NCBI GenBank assembly: GCA_037138595.1
Contig: JBAXIB010000019.1
Span: 1-63,802, forward strand
Reading direction: 5' to 3'
DNA: 63,802 nt
Source of the DNA: UBA4742 sp037138595
Lineage (GTDB): Bacteria; Actinomycetota; Acidimicrobiia; Acidimicrobiales; Acidimicrobilacustridaceae
Shown: positions 8,240 through 17,308 of the stretch, one piece after another
Numbering within the stretch: the stretch's first letter is position 1
Layout of the letters: every line of letters begins with the position of its first letter
Made by a program: the position numbers and the translations under genes
The notes under the pieces: model-generated
Told to the model about the DNA's origin: nothing
Databases searched by the model: none
What the model saw: the letters and a program-made list of their open reading frames with translations, nothing else

Positions 8240-8899
8240 GTGGTGGCGACCCAAGAAGAACGGAAAGCCGATACCCGACAGCGTCTGTTGGATGCCGCGG
8301 CTGACCTGTTCGCTGAACGAGGAATCGAAGCAGTTTCAATCGACACCATCGCCGAAGCCGCTGATCGGACATCCGGAGCGGTGTATGCCCATTTCGGCGG
8401 CAAGGACGGACTGCTCAACGCGCTCCTCGAAAACCTCGTGAACCAAAACGCTGCGATCATGGACGCGGAATTGACGGTGGCGATCGAAGGCGACGCTCAA
8501 CTCGCGGCGTTATGGCGCACATTTGCCAATCCGCCAACCGGGCCAAGTGAAGGTTGGATGCTGCTTGAGCATGAACTTTGGTTGTATGCGAACCGTCACG
8601 AAGAAGCTCGCTCTCACCTGGCGGCACGTTACGCCGAAGCCCGTCAGATGGTGGTTGACTCCCTCGACCTCTGGCGAGAAGAGGGCCGCGCCGATGCGCT
8701 CGGACCAAGCGAAGATATTGCGCCGCTCCTCATCGCACTTCTCTTAGGCCTCGAAATGCAACATCGACTTGATCCTGGATCCATCACCGACCGCGCTGCA
8801 ATCACCGGACTTCGGGCCCTAACTGGCCTCGGGAAAATGCCCGCAACAACCACTCCCCCAACCCCCGACTCACGCTCGAGACAAAGGAAGAAACAATGA
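8240..8899 (+). CDS. TetR-family transcriptional regulator
   Basis: A 219-residue one-component repressor. The N-terminal helix-turn-helix spans roughly residues 15-60 (LLDAAADLFAERG, VSIDTIAEAA, TSGAVYAHFGGKDGLL). The rest is a helical ligand-binding domain ending in a Thr/Ser/Arg-rich tail. It starts with GTG at 8240 (or the next GTG at 8243), just after a 22-bp palindrome, and its stop overlaps the P450 start by 4 bases (ATGA). Self-regulation together with the P450 and the NPD-type flavoenzyme is therefore likely. The binding domain does not resemble KstR or KstR2 as I remember them, so the inducer is open. Confidence 0.9.
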   Translation: MVATQEERKADTRQRLLDAAADLFAERGIEAVSIDTIAEAADRTSGAVYAHFGGKDGLLNALLENLVNQNAAIMDAELTVAIEGDAQLAALWRTFANPPTGPSEGWMLLEHELWLYANRHEEARSHLAARYAEARQMVVDSLDLWREEGRADALGPSEDIAPLLIALLLGLEMQHRLDPGSITDRAAITGLRALTGLGKMPATTTPPTPDSRSRQRKKQ

Positions 8900-10149
8900 A
8901 TGTTGACGACATCGATGTACTGGTTGACGTGTGGAGCGACCGCGTTCCGCTGGAGGAGTTTGACCTGTTACGCGAGCACGATCCTGTCCACTGGCATCCA
9001 GAACCAGACGGACCTGGGTTCTGGGCCGTCACTCGCCACGCCGACGTTGTAGCCGTTAGCCGAGACTCCGAGACCTACTCATCGGAACTCGGCTGCACCT
9101 TCATCGATACCCAAACCGATGAGGCACTTGCCCAGATGCGCTTGACCATCCTGAACATGGACGGAGCGAAACATCATCGCTATCGCCGACTGGTTTCAAA
9201 AGGATTCACGCCTCGAGTAGTCGCCCAACTTGAACAGCAAATCGTCGAACGCGCTGCGTCGATAATCGACGAAATATCTGAACGCGGCGAATGCGATTTC
9301 GTCGAAGACATCGCAGCGCAGCTTCCGCTGCAGATGATCTGCAAAATGATTGGTCTCCCTGAAGCCGATTGGCCCCGTATGTTCTCGCTCAGCAACAAAC
9401 TTGTCGCGTTCGATGACCCCGAGTTTCAAGCAACACCCGAGGATGGCGCTGCAGCGGCCATGGAGATCTATGCCTACTGCGACGCAATCGCCAATGACCG
9501 TCGGGCCAACCCTCAAGACGACCTCATGACCGCGCTCGTTGAAGCCGAAATCGATGGTGACCGCCTTGATGACCTCGAGTTAAACCTCTTTTTCGTAACC
9601 CTGGTCGTCGCAGGGAACGAAACCACTCGTAACTTGATTACCCACGGCATGCTCGCGCTGCTCGATCATCCAGACGAAGCAACACTGTTGCGTTCACAGC
9701 CCGAGGCCATGACGACTGCGGTCGACGAGATGCTTCGTTGGGGTTCATCAATCCACAATTTCCGACGCACCGCCACTCGAGATACCGAGCTCGGCGGCAA
9801 AGTAATCAAAGCGGGTGACAAAGTCGTCATCTACTACCTCGCCGCGAATCGGGACCCCGAGGTATTCCCGAATCCACACACCTTCGATGTGACCCGCACC
9901 CCGAATGATCATGTCGCGTTCGGCGGCGGTGGCGCCCACTATTGTCTCGGAGCCAACCTCGCTCGATCCGAGATTCGCGCCATGATTCACGAAATTATTA
10001 CCCGTCTTCCCGATCTCGAACTTGCTGGTCCTGTTCGACGTTTACGCAGTGACTTCATTAATGGCATCAAGTCGATGCCGGTCCGTTTCACCCCGGTCGC
10101 TCGGCGCGATTCAGATTTGTTACCTACTGGAGAATCCCATGCACACTGA
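8896..10149 (+). CDS. Cytochrome P450, CYP125/CYP142-like
   Basis: A 417-residue soluble bacterial P450. The I-helix oxygen-activation motif is VAGNETTRN (near residue 240), the K-helix ExxR is EMLR, and the haem-ligand loop FGGGGAHYCLGANLAR contains the Cys thiolate. The segment ILNMDGAKHHRYRRLVSKGFTPR and the ending LRSDFINGIKSMPV resemble the steroid C26-hydroxylase families CYP125 and CYP142 of actinobacteria. Hydroxylation of a sterol side chain or related alicyclic substrate is thus plausible. A good ribosome site (AAGGAAG) precedes the ATG, which overlaps the tetR stop. No ferredoxin gene is adjacent. Confidence 0.9.
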   Translation: MNVDDIDVLVDVWSDRVPLEEFDLLREHDPVHWHPEPDGPGFWAVTRHADVVAVSRDSETYSSELGCTFIDTQTDEALAQMRLTILNMDGAKHHRYRRLVSKGFTPRVVAQLEQQIVERAASIIDEISERGECDFVEDIAAQLPLQMICKMIGLPEADWPRMFSLSNKLVAFDDPEFQATPEDGAAAAMEIYAYCDAIANDRRANPQDDLMTALVEAEIDGDRLDDLELNLFFVTLVVAGNETTRNLITHGMLALLDHPDEATLLRSQPEAMTTAVDEMLRWGSSIHNFRRTATRDTELGGKVIKAGDKVVIYYLAANRDPEVFPNPHTFDVTRTPNDHVAFGGGGAHYCLGANLARSEIRAMIHEIITRLPDLELAGPVRRLRSDFINGIKSMPVRFTPVARRDSDLLPTGESHAH

Positions 10150-11257
10150 CCTCTGCGAAAAACTCGGAATCGAGTTTCCCATTTTTGCCTTCACCCATTG
10201 TCGTGACGTCGTCGTCGCGGTCAGTAAGGCGGGCGGATTCGGCGTGCTGGGTGCAGTCGGATTTACTCCCGAACAGCTCGAGGTCGAACTCAACTGGATC
10301 GACGAGCACATCGGAGATGCTACCTACGGCGTCGACATCGTCATCCCCGGGAAGTACGAAGGGATGGACGAACTTGACCCCGAAAAACTCGGCGACATGT
10401 TGCGGGCCATGGTCCCTGCCGGTCACATGCAGTTCGCCAAGGACATCCTGACCGAGCAAGGCGTTCCCGAATTGCCCGAAGGCGAAGAAGCACAAGGGAC
10501 GCTGTTGGGTTGGACTGCTGCTACCGCAACCCCTCAGGTCGAAATCGCGCTGCAACACCCCAAGATGCGACTGATCGCTAATGCACTCGGAACACCTCCA
10601 CCCGACATCATTGAAGAGATCAAGGGTGCGGGACGGTTAGTCGCCGCGTTGTGTGGCTCGCCCTATCAGGCGTTGAAACACAAAGAGGCCGGCATCGACA
10701 TCATCATCGCCCAAGGCGGCGAAGGCGGTGGCCACACTGGCGAAGTTGGCTCGCTCGTGTTGTGGCCCCAAGTTGTTGCGGCCGTTGCGCCGACGCCGGT
10801 ACTCGCGGCCGGTGGCATTGGCACTGGTGAACAAATCGCTGCCGCGCTCGCGCTCGGCTGCGCGGGAGTTTGGAGTGGAACGCTGTGGCTCACCGTTGAA
10901 GAATCGGACATCCCTCCGGCCCAAAAGCAATCCCTGCTCAATGCGACGAGTCGTGACACAGTTCGCTCAAAGTCCTTCACCGGAAAGCCATGTCGCATGT
11001 TGCGCAGCGAATGGACTGACGCATGGGATCGCCCCGACACACCTGAGCCGCTGGGCATGCCCTTGCAATACATGGTTTCAGGAGAAGCGGTCGTACGAGG
11101 CAGTAGGTATGCCGACAAAGCCCAATCAATTGCGTTCAATCCGTGCGGGCAAGTAGTCGGCCAACTCAATCGTGAGCGCAAGACTCGCGATGTGATGCAA
11201 GACCTCGTCGAGCATTACCTCGAAGCCGTCGAACGATTGAACAACCTCAATACCTGA
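10139..11257 (+). CDS. NPD/nitronate monooxygenase-family flavoprotein
   Basis: A 372-residue FMN-binding TIM barrel of the 2-nitropropane dioxygenase/IMP dehydrogenase-like family. FMN-phosphate contacts are visible in AQGGEGGGHTGEVGS and PVLAAGGIGTGEQIAAAL. It is a distant paralog of the ipdC-like gene that ends nearby on the other strand. The ATG at 10139 has a fitting ribosome site (TGGAGA) and lies inside the last codons of the P450 gene, so the two are coupled. Family members oxidise nitronates or act as enoyl/dienoyl-CoA reductases; the steroid context favours the second. Confidence 0.83.
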   Translation: MHTDLCEKLGIEFPIFAFTHCRDVVVAVSKAGGFGVLGAVGFTPEQLEVELNWIDEHIGDATYGVDIVIPGKYEGMDELDPEKLGDMLRAMVPAGHMQFAKDILTEQGVPELPEGEEAQGTLLGWTAATATPQVEIALQHPKMRLIANALGTPPPDIIEEIKGAGRLVAALCGSPYQALKHKEAGIDIIIAQGGEGGGHTGEVGSLVLWPQVVAAVAPTPVLAAGGIGTGEQIAAALALGCAGVWSGTLWLTVEESDIPPAQKQSLLNATSRDTVRSKSFTGKPCRMLRSEWTDAWDRPDTPEPLGMPLQYMVSGEAVVRGSRYADKAQSIAFNPCGQVVGQLNRERKTRDVMQDLVEHYLEAVERLNNLNT

Positions 11258-11310
11258 CGTGAACTGCAGATCAATGCCGAACCGATGGTTCAGGGCGGCG
11301 ATCTACACGA

Positions 11311-12381
11311 TCAGCGAGCGAGCCGAGCAAGGGTCTCGCGTGCTTCAGTCATAATGCGTTCGAGAAGTTCAGCAACCGTCGGCAGTTCGTCGATCACACC
11401 AATCCCTTGGCCGGTCGGCAAGATGCCGACTTCAGGCTTTCCGTCAACCATCGTCGCTTTGATCAACATCGGAGCGTTCGCCGCCATTGCTAACTGGCTC
11501 CAGGTCAAGTCCTCGCTTTTCCTCATTGCCAAACCTTGCGCCAGCAAGTCGTGGTAGCTCGTTCCAGTCACTTTGCGGAACGCAAACGCGTTCGACAACG
11601 CCTTCGGAAGGCGTGTCAACGCCGAAGCGCGTTCGATCCCGTCGACGACTTCGGTACGAACAACTCGTTGGGGATAGCCGTCGATGGCTGTCGTAACCAC
11701 GGTGCCGGTCACCGGTGTGTCCAGGTAAATCTGCTTGACCGAATCAGGAACCGTTGAATCTTTGGTCAGCAGGAATCGGGTACCCATCGCGATTCCCGAC
11801 GCACCCCATGCCAATGCTGCAACCAACCCCCGCCCATCGGTGAACCCTCCAGCACCGAGTACCGGGATGTCGACCGTGTCGACAACTTGAGGCAAGAGCA
11901 ACGAGGTCGGCACCACTCCGGTATGTCCACCGCCCTCGGCACCTTGAGCGATCACGACATCAACACCCCATTCGGCCACCTTCTCCGCGTGGCGCTTTGC
12001 GCCAATGGTGGGCATGGTGACGATGCCAGCATCCTTGAGCTTGGCGATCACCTCTCGACTCGGCGCTTGAGCGAACGAAGCGACTCGAACATTTTCGCGA
12101 ATGAGCAGGTCCAAACGGTCAGCGATGTCAGGAGCGCTCGTAATCAGGTTCACGCCGAAGGGTTTGTCAGTTCGGTTTTTCACCTCACTGATCGCAGTAC
12201 GCAACTCGCCCAGCGTCATCGTCGCTGATGCAAGAATGCCAAGACCTCCTGCCGAACTCGTGGCACTGGTCAACCGAGCGCCAGCGACCCACCCCATTCC
12301 GGTCTGTATAACGGGATATTCGATGCCGAAAAGGTCGCAGATGCGGGTGTGAAGTGGCGACGTCAGCCCAGTTTCAGTCAT
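11311..12381 (-). CDS. ipdC: IpdC-like flavin-dependent reductase (HIP pathway)
   Basis: A 356-residue NPD-family flavoenzyme. The N-terminus FGIEYPVIQTGMGWVAGARL, the SAGGLGILASATMT stretch, the FMN motif AQGAEGGGHTG and the C-terminal LTWSQLAMAANAPMLIKA all match my memory of IpdC (Rv3553) from Mycobacterium tuberculosis, which acts on a CoA-bound indanedione during HIP breakdown. It is the last gene of the four-gene run echA20-ipdA-ipdB-ipdC, 4 bp after ipdB, in the same order as in mycobacteria. The ATG at 12381 fits that spacing; a longer frame would overlap ipdB. Confidence 0.9.
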   Translation of the reverse strand: MTETGLTSPLHTRICDLFGIEYPVIQTGMGWVAGARLTSATSSAGGLGILASATMTLGELRTAISEVKNRTDKPFGVNLITSAPDIADRLDLLIRENVRVASFAQAPSREVIAKLKDAGIVTMPTIGAKRHAEKVAEWGVDVVIAQGAEGGGHTGVVPTSLLLPQVVDTVDIPVLGAGGFTDGRGLVAALAWGASGIAMGTRFLLTKDSTVPDSVKQIYLDTPVTGTVVTTAIDGYPQRVVRTEVVDGIERASALTRLPKALSNAFAFRKVTGTSYHDLLAQGLAMRKSEDLTWSQLAMAANAPMLIKATMVDGKPEVGILPTGQGIGVIDELPTVAELLERIMTEARETLARLAR

Positions 12382-12385
12382 GGGT

Positions 12386-13147
12386 TCAGGCTCGGACTTC
12401 TGCTTTACGGGTCGCATTTGGGTCGATCACGTCGCGGATCAATCGCAGTTCTTCATCGGTCGGCATGCGTGTCTCGGAAACTCGATCGTCGACCACGAGT
12501 TCAAAACCGGTTGCGGCGATGACCTCGTCGATCGAAACGCCGGGATGCACCGAGCGCAACCGCATGCGGTTATCGGGGGTAGCAAAATCGAGCGTGGCGA
12601 GATTCGTTACCACCCGACGGATCTCATGAAAGCGCGACGCAACCGGTCCAAGTTCACGGGCCCGATCGTATCCAACGCCACAAACCACATCGACATGGTC
12701 GACAAATAACTTCGCTGAGTGATTTGGAATGAAATAGGACGTCGTGTGATTGATCGTGTTGCCTGGAGCGCCCCGAAAGCCCAGCAATTGAGCTTTTGGT
12801 TTGTTCCAGTCACCAATGCAGGCAAAGTTCTGGTTTCCGAACTGATCCATCTGACTGGCACCCATCATGACGTGACGTTTGCCATTCCACAGCACCCCGA
12901 ACATTTGGGGATACGGATTCCACGCCTCGACAACCACCGGCGCATCAGGCACGCCAACCGGCATGGCATTGGCCGCGAACATCGCATAGCCATCAGTCAT
13001 CACTAAATATGGTTCGAATGTCTCGCGGGCTAACCGGCCCCCGATCATGGGGATCGTCCCAATCGGATTGCACAACCGTTCGCCGTCACCTCGGAAACAT
13101 TCCGCCACCGCAACGACGCACACTTCGTCCCGTGTTGCCTCGGTCAC
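12386..13147 (-). CDS. ipdB: IpdB, beta subunit of ring-opening hydrolase
   Basis: A 253-residue class I CoA-transferase-fold protein. It shares with mycobacterial IpdB (Rv3552) the segments GKRHVMMGASQMDQFGNQN, GFRGAPGNTINHTTSYF and RLPTDEELRLIRDVIDP-like C-terminus (here ETRMPTDEELRLIRDVIDPN). IpdAB is not a transferase but a hydrolase: it opens the last ring of the CoA-bound cyclohexenone intermediate. The gene overlaps ipdA by 4 bases and is followed after 4 bp by ipdC, so the subunits are made together. Like the known beta subunit it lacks the catalytic Glu, which sits on the alpha subunit. Confidence 0.92.
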   Translation of the reverse strand: MTEATRDEVCVVAVAECFRGDGERLCNPIGTIPMIGGRLARETFEPYLVMTDGYAMFAANAMPVGVPDAPVVVEAWNPYPQMFGVLWNGKRHVMMGASQMDQFGNQNFACIGDWNKPKAQLLGFRGAPGNTINHTTSYFIPNHSAKLFVDHVDVVCGVGYDRARELGPVASRFHEIRRVVTNLATLDFATPDNRMRLRSVHPGVSIDEVIAATGFELVVDDRVSETRMPTDEELRLIRDVIDPNATRKAEVRA

Positions 13148-14016
13148 GCCCGCGCTCCAATCACTCGTTGGTATTCGGCTTCATCAGCTACATCGAGGTA
13201 GGTCTGCTTAAATGCTTCCCACAACTCGGGAGACGTAGCCGTGGCCGCGTATTCATGCTGGAACGCTTCATCCCGCCCATAATCAGGCATGCACTCGGTG
13301 AAGTGCGCTCCATGAGGAGCTTCGACCACGCCCGTCACCATTAATCGACTGATCCGCAACGTGTGGAACGAGCCTTCCGCCGCTAAGTCATCGGTTGCAA
13401 CGATACGTTCGGTCGAAAGGTACGTTTTGTCGGCGGCCATGGCCATGAGATCGTCCATGTACAGGTCAGGGCCAAGGAACTGCCCATTTCCACCTTGGTC
13501 AGCCCGATTCATGTGAATGAGGGCGGCGTCAAGCGGAATCGCTGGCATGGCGACGAGATCCTCACCATCACCGCCATCGGGGCCAGGATAAGGCGATCGG
13601 ACCGTCACGATCTCGGGCATCACTCGCAACAAATCGGAACCTAGGCCCGCTCGCGTCGGTAAAAATGGGACCCGCCACGCGGCCGCTTGAAGACCCAACA
13701 ACATCATGCCTTCGTCGAGTTCCATCGCTTCTACCGTTCCGCTCTGTCGAGCGATGCGAAAATGGGGTTCAAGCGCAATGGTGTCGAGCGACACAAAACC
13801 GTAAATCGCTTTTCGTACTTTCCCTGCCGCGCACAACAACCCGATGTCAGGTCCGCCGTAACTGACAATCGTCAGATCAGTCAAAGACGAACGAAGAATG
13901 GCTCGCACCAACGACATGGGTTTGCGACGCGATGCCCATCCCCCGATACCGATCGTCATGCCACTGCGCAGTTCAGCGACAACATCTTCTTCAGTCATCC
14001 GCTTATCGGGGATCAT
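13144..14016 (-). CDS. ipdA: IpdA, alpha subunit of ring-opening hydrolase
   Basis: A 290-residue CoA-transferase-fold alpha subunit. Marks are the glycine-rich SGMTIGIGGWASRRKPMS near residue 20, VSYGGPDIGLLCAAGKV, and LDEGMMLLGLQAAA with Glu102. By position Glu102 should match the catalytic Glu reported for IpdA. PFLPTRAGLGSDL and MPDYGRDEAFQ complete the resemblance to Rv3551. With IpdB it should hydrolyse the final carbocycle of the steroid nucleus, giving a linear keto-diacyl-CoA for FadA6. It overlaps both neighbours by 4 bases (ATGA), a tightly coupled operon. Confidence 0.92.
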   Translation of the reverse strand: MIPDKRMTEEDVVAELRSGMTIGIGGWASRRKPMSLVRAILRSSLTDLTIVSYGGPDIGLLCAAGKVRKAIYGFVSLDTIALEPHFRIARQSGTVEAMELDEGMMLLGLQAAAWRVPFLPTRAGLGSDLLRVMPEIVTVRSPYPGPDGGDGEDLVAMPAIPLDAALIHMNRADQGGNGQFLGPDLYMDDLMAMAADKTYLSTERIVATDDLAAEGSFHTLRISRLMVTGVVEAPHGAHFTECMPDYGRDEAFQHEYAATATSPELWEAFKQTYLDVADEAEYQRVIGARA

Positions 14017-14771
14017 TGGTCAAAATCCGCATCACGTTTAGCCACAAATGCATCGCGTGCCTCGTCACTGACTCCTGAGAGATTCAATTCGAAGGTGAAC
14101 CCTTGTTCGAAGCGGTAACTGCGTTTCACATCGATGGGATCAATGCCGTTGAGGCACTCTTTTGCCGCTCGAATCACCGTCGGACTCTTTTCGGCGATCT
14201 GCACCGCTACGGCAATCGCCGCGCCCCGCAGGTTTTCGGGTTCGACCACTTCGAGAACCGATCCAAAGTGCTTCAACTCATCGGCGCTAGCAGTAGCTGA
14301 GGTATAGACCATCGCTCGCATCTTGTGCTGCGGGACCAGTCGGGCCAAGTGGGTCGCAGCGCCGAGCGCGCCGCGGTCAACTTCAGGAAGTCCAAAAGTG
14401 GCGTCGCTCGCCGCCACGATGATGTCGGCATTACCGACCAGGCCGATACCGCCGCCAAGGCAAAACCCGTTTACCGCAGCGATAACTGGAACTGCGCACT
14501 CATAAACCGCAGCGAACGCCGCATAGCAACCACGATTCGCTCCGATCAACGCTCCGTATCCCTCAGTGGCCTGCATCTCTTTTATGTCCACTCCGGCGTT
14601 GAACCCACGACCTTCGGCCCGAAGGATCAGCACCCGAACTGCTGGATCGTTCCCTAGCGTCCGCACGATGTCGGCCAACTCAAACCAGCCAGCCACGGTC
14701 AGCGCGTTTACCGGTGGGTTGTTCATCACAACTTCGGCGATCCCGTCGCTGATGGTGTGTGATATCGGCAT
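14013..14771 (-). CDS. echA20: EchA20-like crotonase, ring D hydrolase
   Basis: A 252-residue crotonase. The oxyanion-hole segments are EGRGFNAGVDIKEMQ and AAVNGFCLGGGIGLVGNADI, and the acidic residue is in FGLPEVDRGALGAATHLARL. It matches mycobacterial EchA20 (Rv3550) almost throughout in my recollection, including the C-terminal YRFEQGFTFELNLSGV. EchA20 opens ring D of the indene-dione CoA ester hydrolytically. The ATG at 14771 is preferred to that at 14783: it gives the family N-terminus MPIS, and GGGGGA lies just upstream. First gene of the echA20-ipdA-ipdB-ipdC operon, divergent from an SDR gene. Confidence 0.92.
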   Translation of the reverse strand: MPISHTISDGIAEVVMNNPPVNALTVAGWFELADIVRTLGNDPAVRVLILRAEGRGFNAGVDIKEMQATEGYGALIGANRGCYAAFAAVYECAVPVIAAVNGFCLGGGIGLVGNADIIVAASDATFGLPEVDRGALGAATHLARLVPQHKMRAMVYTSATASADELKHFGSVLEVVEPENLRGAAIAVAVQIAEKSPTVIRAAKECLNGIDPIDVKRSYRFEQGFTFELNLSGVSDEARDAFVAKRDADFDQ

Positions 14772-14866
14772 GCGGTCCCCCATACGTTTTGAATCCGGTT
14801 GCGAATCGGCCCAAACCGTACCGCATCACCCTCATCGATATTTCCGGGTCGGGTAGCGTTATCGCC

Positions 14867-15652
14867 ATGACAACGTCTCCCGACCCCCTTGACTTCACCA
14901 GCCGAACCGTTCTGGTCACTGGCGGCACAAAAGGGGTCGGCAGAGGGATCGCCGAAGGGTTCCTACGAGCGGGGGCAACGGTGGTGATCACTGCTCGATC
15001 GGCACCGTCCGAACCAGTCGCCGCGAATGGACGAGTAGCCACCTTCGTGGCTGCAGATCTGCGAGAGCCCGACCAAGCGGCAAGCGCGGTCAACGCGGCA
15101 GCGAACATCGGCGACGGACATCTCGATGCGGTCGTCAACAACGCAGGCGGGTCGCCGTCAGCCGACGCCGCAACCGCGTCGCCGCGCTTTTCTGAAGCGA
15201 TTTTGCGGCTCAATTTGCTCGCTCCACTCCATGTCGCTCAAGCGGCAAATGCGATCATGCAGCAACAATCCGACGGTGGAGCAATCGTCAGCATCGGGAG
15301 TGTGAGTGGCATACGACCATCCCCCGGGACCGCGGTCTACGGCGCATCGAAGGCCGGACTCATCGGTCTCACCCAGTCGCTCGCGGTTGAATGGGCTCCG
15401 AAGGTTCGACTCAATGTGCTCACCGCTGGGTACATCCGCACCGAGCAGGCTCACTTGTTTTATGGCGACGAGGATGGCATGGCCCGCGTCGCCGCCACCG
15501 TTCCGATGCAACGCTTAGCGACACCTGTAGACATTTTCGATGCGTGTCTATTCCTCGTGTCACCAATGTCGAGTTACATAACCGGAGCGAACTTGGTCAT
15601 ACACGGGGGTGGCGAGCGGCCTGGATTCCTTGACGCAGCGGGACTCGAGTAA
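14867..15652 (+). CDS. SDR-family oxidoreductase, Rv3549c-like
   Basis: A 261-residue classical SDR: TGGTKGVGRGIAEGF cofactor loop, NNAGG, catalytic SIGSVSG Ser and YGASK Tyr/Lys. The enzyme should oxidise or reduce a hydroxyl/keto group on a CoA-bound intermediate using NAD(P). Next to echA20 in mycobacteria lies Rv3549c, an SDR of the KstR2 regulon; the same position here and a similar TVLVTGGTKGVGRGIA start suggest it is the counterpart. The ATG at 14867 is preceded by about 95 bp of shared promoter region with echA20. A longer frame from 14759 would run into that region. Confidence 0.87.
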   Translation: MTTSPDPLDFTSRTVLVTGGTKGVGRGIAEGFLRAGATVVITARSAPSEPVAANGRVATFVAADLREPDQAASAVNAAANIGDGHLDAVVNNAGGSPSADAATASPRFSEAILRLNLLAPLHVAQAANAIMQQQSDGGAIVSIGSVSGIRPSPGTAVYGASKAGLIGLTQSLAVEWAPKVRLNVLTAGYIRTEQAHLFYGDEDGMARVAATVPMQRLATPVDIFDACLFLVSPMSSYITGANLVIHGGGERPGFLDAAGLE

Positions 15653-15695
15653 GTGACGTTCGCCGCGTGCCTGAGCTTCGCGGCGTCGTGAAGTG

Positions 15696-16718
15696 ATGTT
15701 GATACCGTCGCCGGCATTTCGTGAATTTCGCGAACTGGCGCGCAAAGGTTCGGATCAAGCAGTCATCGACCGGGGGCAATCAGTACTCGATGCACTCGGT
15801 TCCGATGCGGCACAGCAGGTGTTGATCCCCGCTGCGCTGGTCCTCATTGGATCGAGCTTGTATGCCGCTGATCGGTTTGCCGATGCAGCGGCTTACCTTG
15901 AGCGCGGCCTCGCTGACCTTCCCCATTCGGCGGCGACACGCGAGATCGGTGACGGCGATCCGTACACCATCACCTATTTGGAACTATTACTTCGCCTCGG
16001 TCGTTTTCGTGATGCTTGGTCGATCGCCGAAACGGCAAGTGAACCAACTCAGTCACTTGAAGTTCGGTTGGGCGCCACCCGCGCCCAGGTAGCGGTGACC
16101 TCCGCATTCGGCGACTTCGACCGCTCGCAACAATTGCTCAATACGGCCGCCGGCATCGCCAAGCGACTTCGAAATCGGCAATCCGCAGCCATTGTCGATG
16201 GCGACCGCGCAATGGTGCTCGCCCGTCAGGGCCGGATTGTCGAAGCCGTCGCGCTTGCCGATCAGGTGCTGGTGCTACTCGGCCGCCTCGGAGCCGGACC
16301 AGTACTCGCCCAATCGTCAACCCAAGCAGTAGCGATCACCACGACGTTGGCCCGCATTGCACAACGAACTGGCGACGACATGACCGCTCAACGGATGCTG
16401 CTACTCGCGGCGGGGCCAACCGAACACACCGGACGAAGGTTCGACCGCGCGTTATTTGAACTTGCCCAAGCAACGGTCTGGAACCAAACCGGTTTCACGG
16501 AACTCGCCGAGGGTGCGGCCGACGATGCCCGCCGCACGTTTCTTTTCCTTGGTTGCGCTCCGGCTGCTGCCGAAACCCAACAATTGCGTGGCGAAATTGC
16601 TGCCTGCCGGGGTCTGACTCTCTCAGCACGACCGCTATTACAACAAGCGAGGGCCGAATATGGCGCGCTCGGGCTCAACCGCCACGTCAGCGACATTGAC
16701 GCATTACTGCGCACCTGA
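15696..16718 (+). CDS. TPR-like repeat protein of unknown role
   Basis: A 340-residue cytoplasmic, all-helical protein. Several tetratricopeptide-like pairs can be seen (for instance AALVLIGSSLYAADRFADAAAYLERGL, YLELLLRLGRFRDAWSIAE, RAMVLARQGRIVEAVALADQVL), giving about six or seven repeats over the full length. There is no signal peptide, membrane segment, helix-turn-helix or catalytic motif. Such superhelices usually mediate protein contacts; LuxR-type regulators carry similar C-terminal halves, but no DNA-binding domain is present. A GTG at 15693 directly before the ATG is an alternative start. It stands between catabolic genes without obvious coupling to them. Confidence 0.75.
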   Translation: MLIPSPAFREFRELARKGSDQAVIDRGQSVLDALGSDAAQQVLIPAALVLIGSSLYAADRFADAAAYLERGLADLPHSAATREIGDGDPYTITYLELLLRLGRFRDAWSIAETASEPTQSLEVRLGATRAQVAVTSAFGDFDRSQQLLNTAAGIAKRLRNRQSAAIVDGDRAMVLARQGRIVEAVALADQVLVLLGRLGAGPVLAQSSTQAVAITTTLARIAQRTGDDMTAQRMLLLAAGPTEHTGRRFDRALFELAQATVWNQTGFTELAEGAADDARRTFLFLGCAPAAAETQQLRGEIAACRGLTLSARPLLQQARAEYGALGLNRHVSDIDALLRT

Positions 16719-16843
16719 CGACGGTCCGACGCAGTCGTGCGCCATTGGATTACGAGGCGATCAACCACAACAAGCCGGTCGGCTACCGTGGCCGAATTCG
16801 GCGTGTCCATCCTCAATGGCGCGGTGTTCGACAAGGAGGCCCA

Positions 16844-17308
16844 GTGGCCGGCAAGACCAAAGTCCCCGCGATCGAGGGATGGTTCACAACTGATCCCGAA
16901 AATCCTGCGCTCATAGGCACCCAATGCGCGAGTTGTTCAGCCATATTTTTCCCACGAGAGTCGTCTTACTGTCGCAACCCCGACTGTCAAGGTCGTGAGT
17001 TCGTCGACATCGAACTCAGCCGAACCGGAACGATTTGGTCATTCACCGACAATCGTTATCAGCCACCATCGCCGTACGTGTCGCCCGATCCGTTCGTTCC
17101 TTACACCATTGCCGCGGTCGAACTCGCAGCTGAACAGATCGTGGTACTCGGCCAAGTTGTTGCCGGTATCGACATCGAACAACTCCATGCCGGGATGCCG
17201 GTCGAACTCGTATTGGGCACATTGTATGAAGACGATGAAAACGAGTACCTGATCTGGCGTTGGAGCCCCCTCAACACATCCGCGGCAACTGAAATGGAGC
17301 GATCCTGA
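16844..17308 (+). CDS. DUF35 / OB-fold Zn-ribbon acyl-CoA-binding protein
   Basis: A 154-residue protein with a four-Cys zinc ribbon (QCASCSAIFFP ... YCRNPDCQG, residues about 26-48) followed by an OB-fold (GTIWSFTDNRYQPP to the C-terminal EYLIWRWSP). DUF35 proteins pair with SCP2-type thiolase homologs; in steroid-degrading actinobacteria such a pair forms the aldolase that removes a side-chain fragment. The stop overlaps the next gene's ATG (TGATG), so the two are translated together. A GTG at 16844 was chosen because a perfect AAGGAGG sits 6 bp upstream; the longer frame starts with a TTG lacking one. Confidence 0.88.
   Translation: MAGKTKVPAIEGWFTTDPENPALIGTQCASCSAIFFPRESSYCRNPDCQGREFVDIELSRTGTIWSFTDNRYQPPSPYVSPDPFVPYTIAAVELAAEQIVVLGQVVAGIDIEQLHAGMPVELVLGTLYEDDENEYLIWRWSPLNTSAATEMERS

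Noticed and set aside
8240..8899. KstR2 ortholog
   Set aside because: Only the DNA-binding part is TetR-like; the ligand domain and the operator half-sites do not resemble those I know for KstR2.
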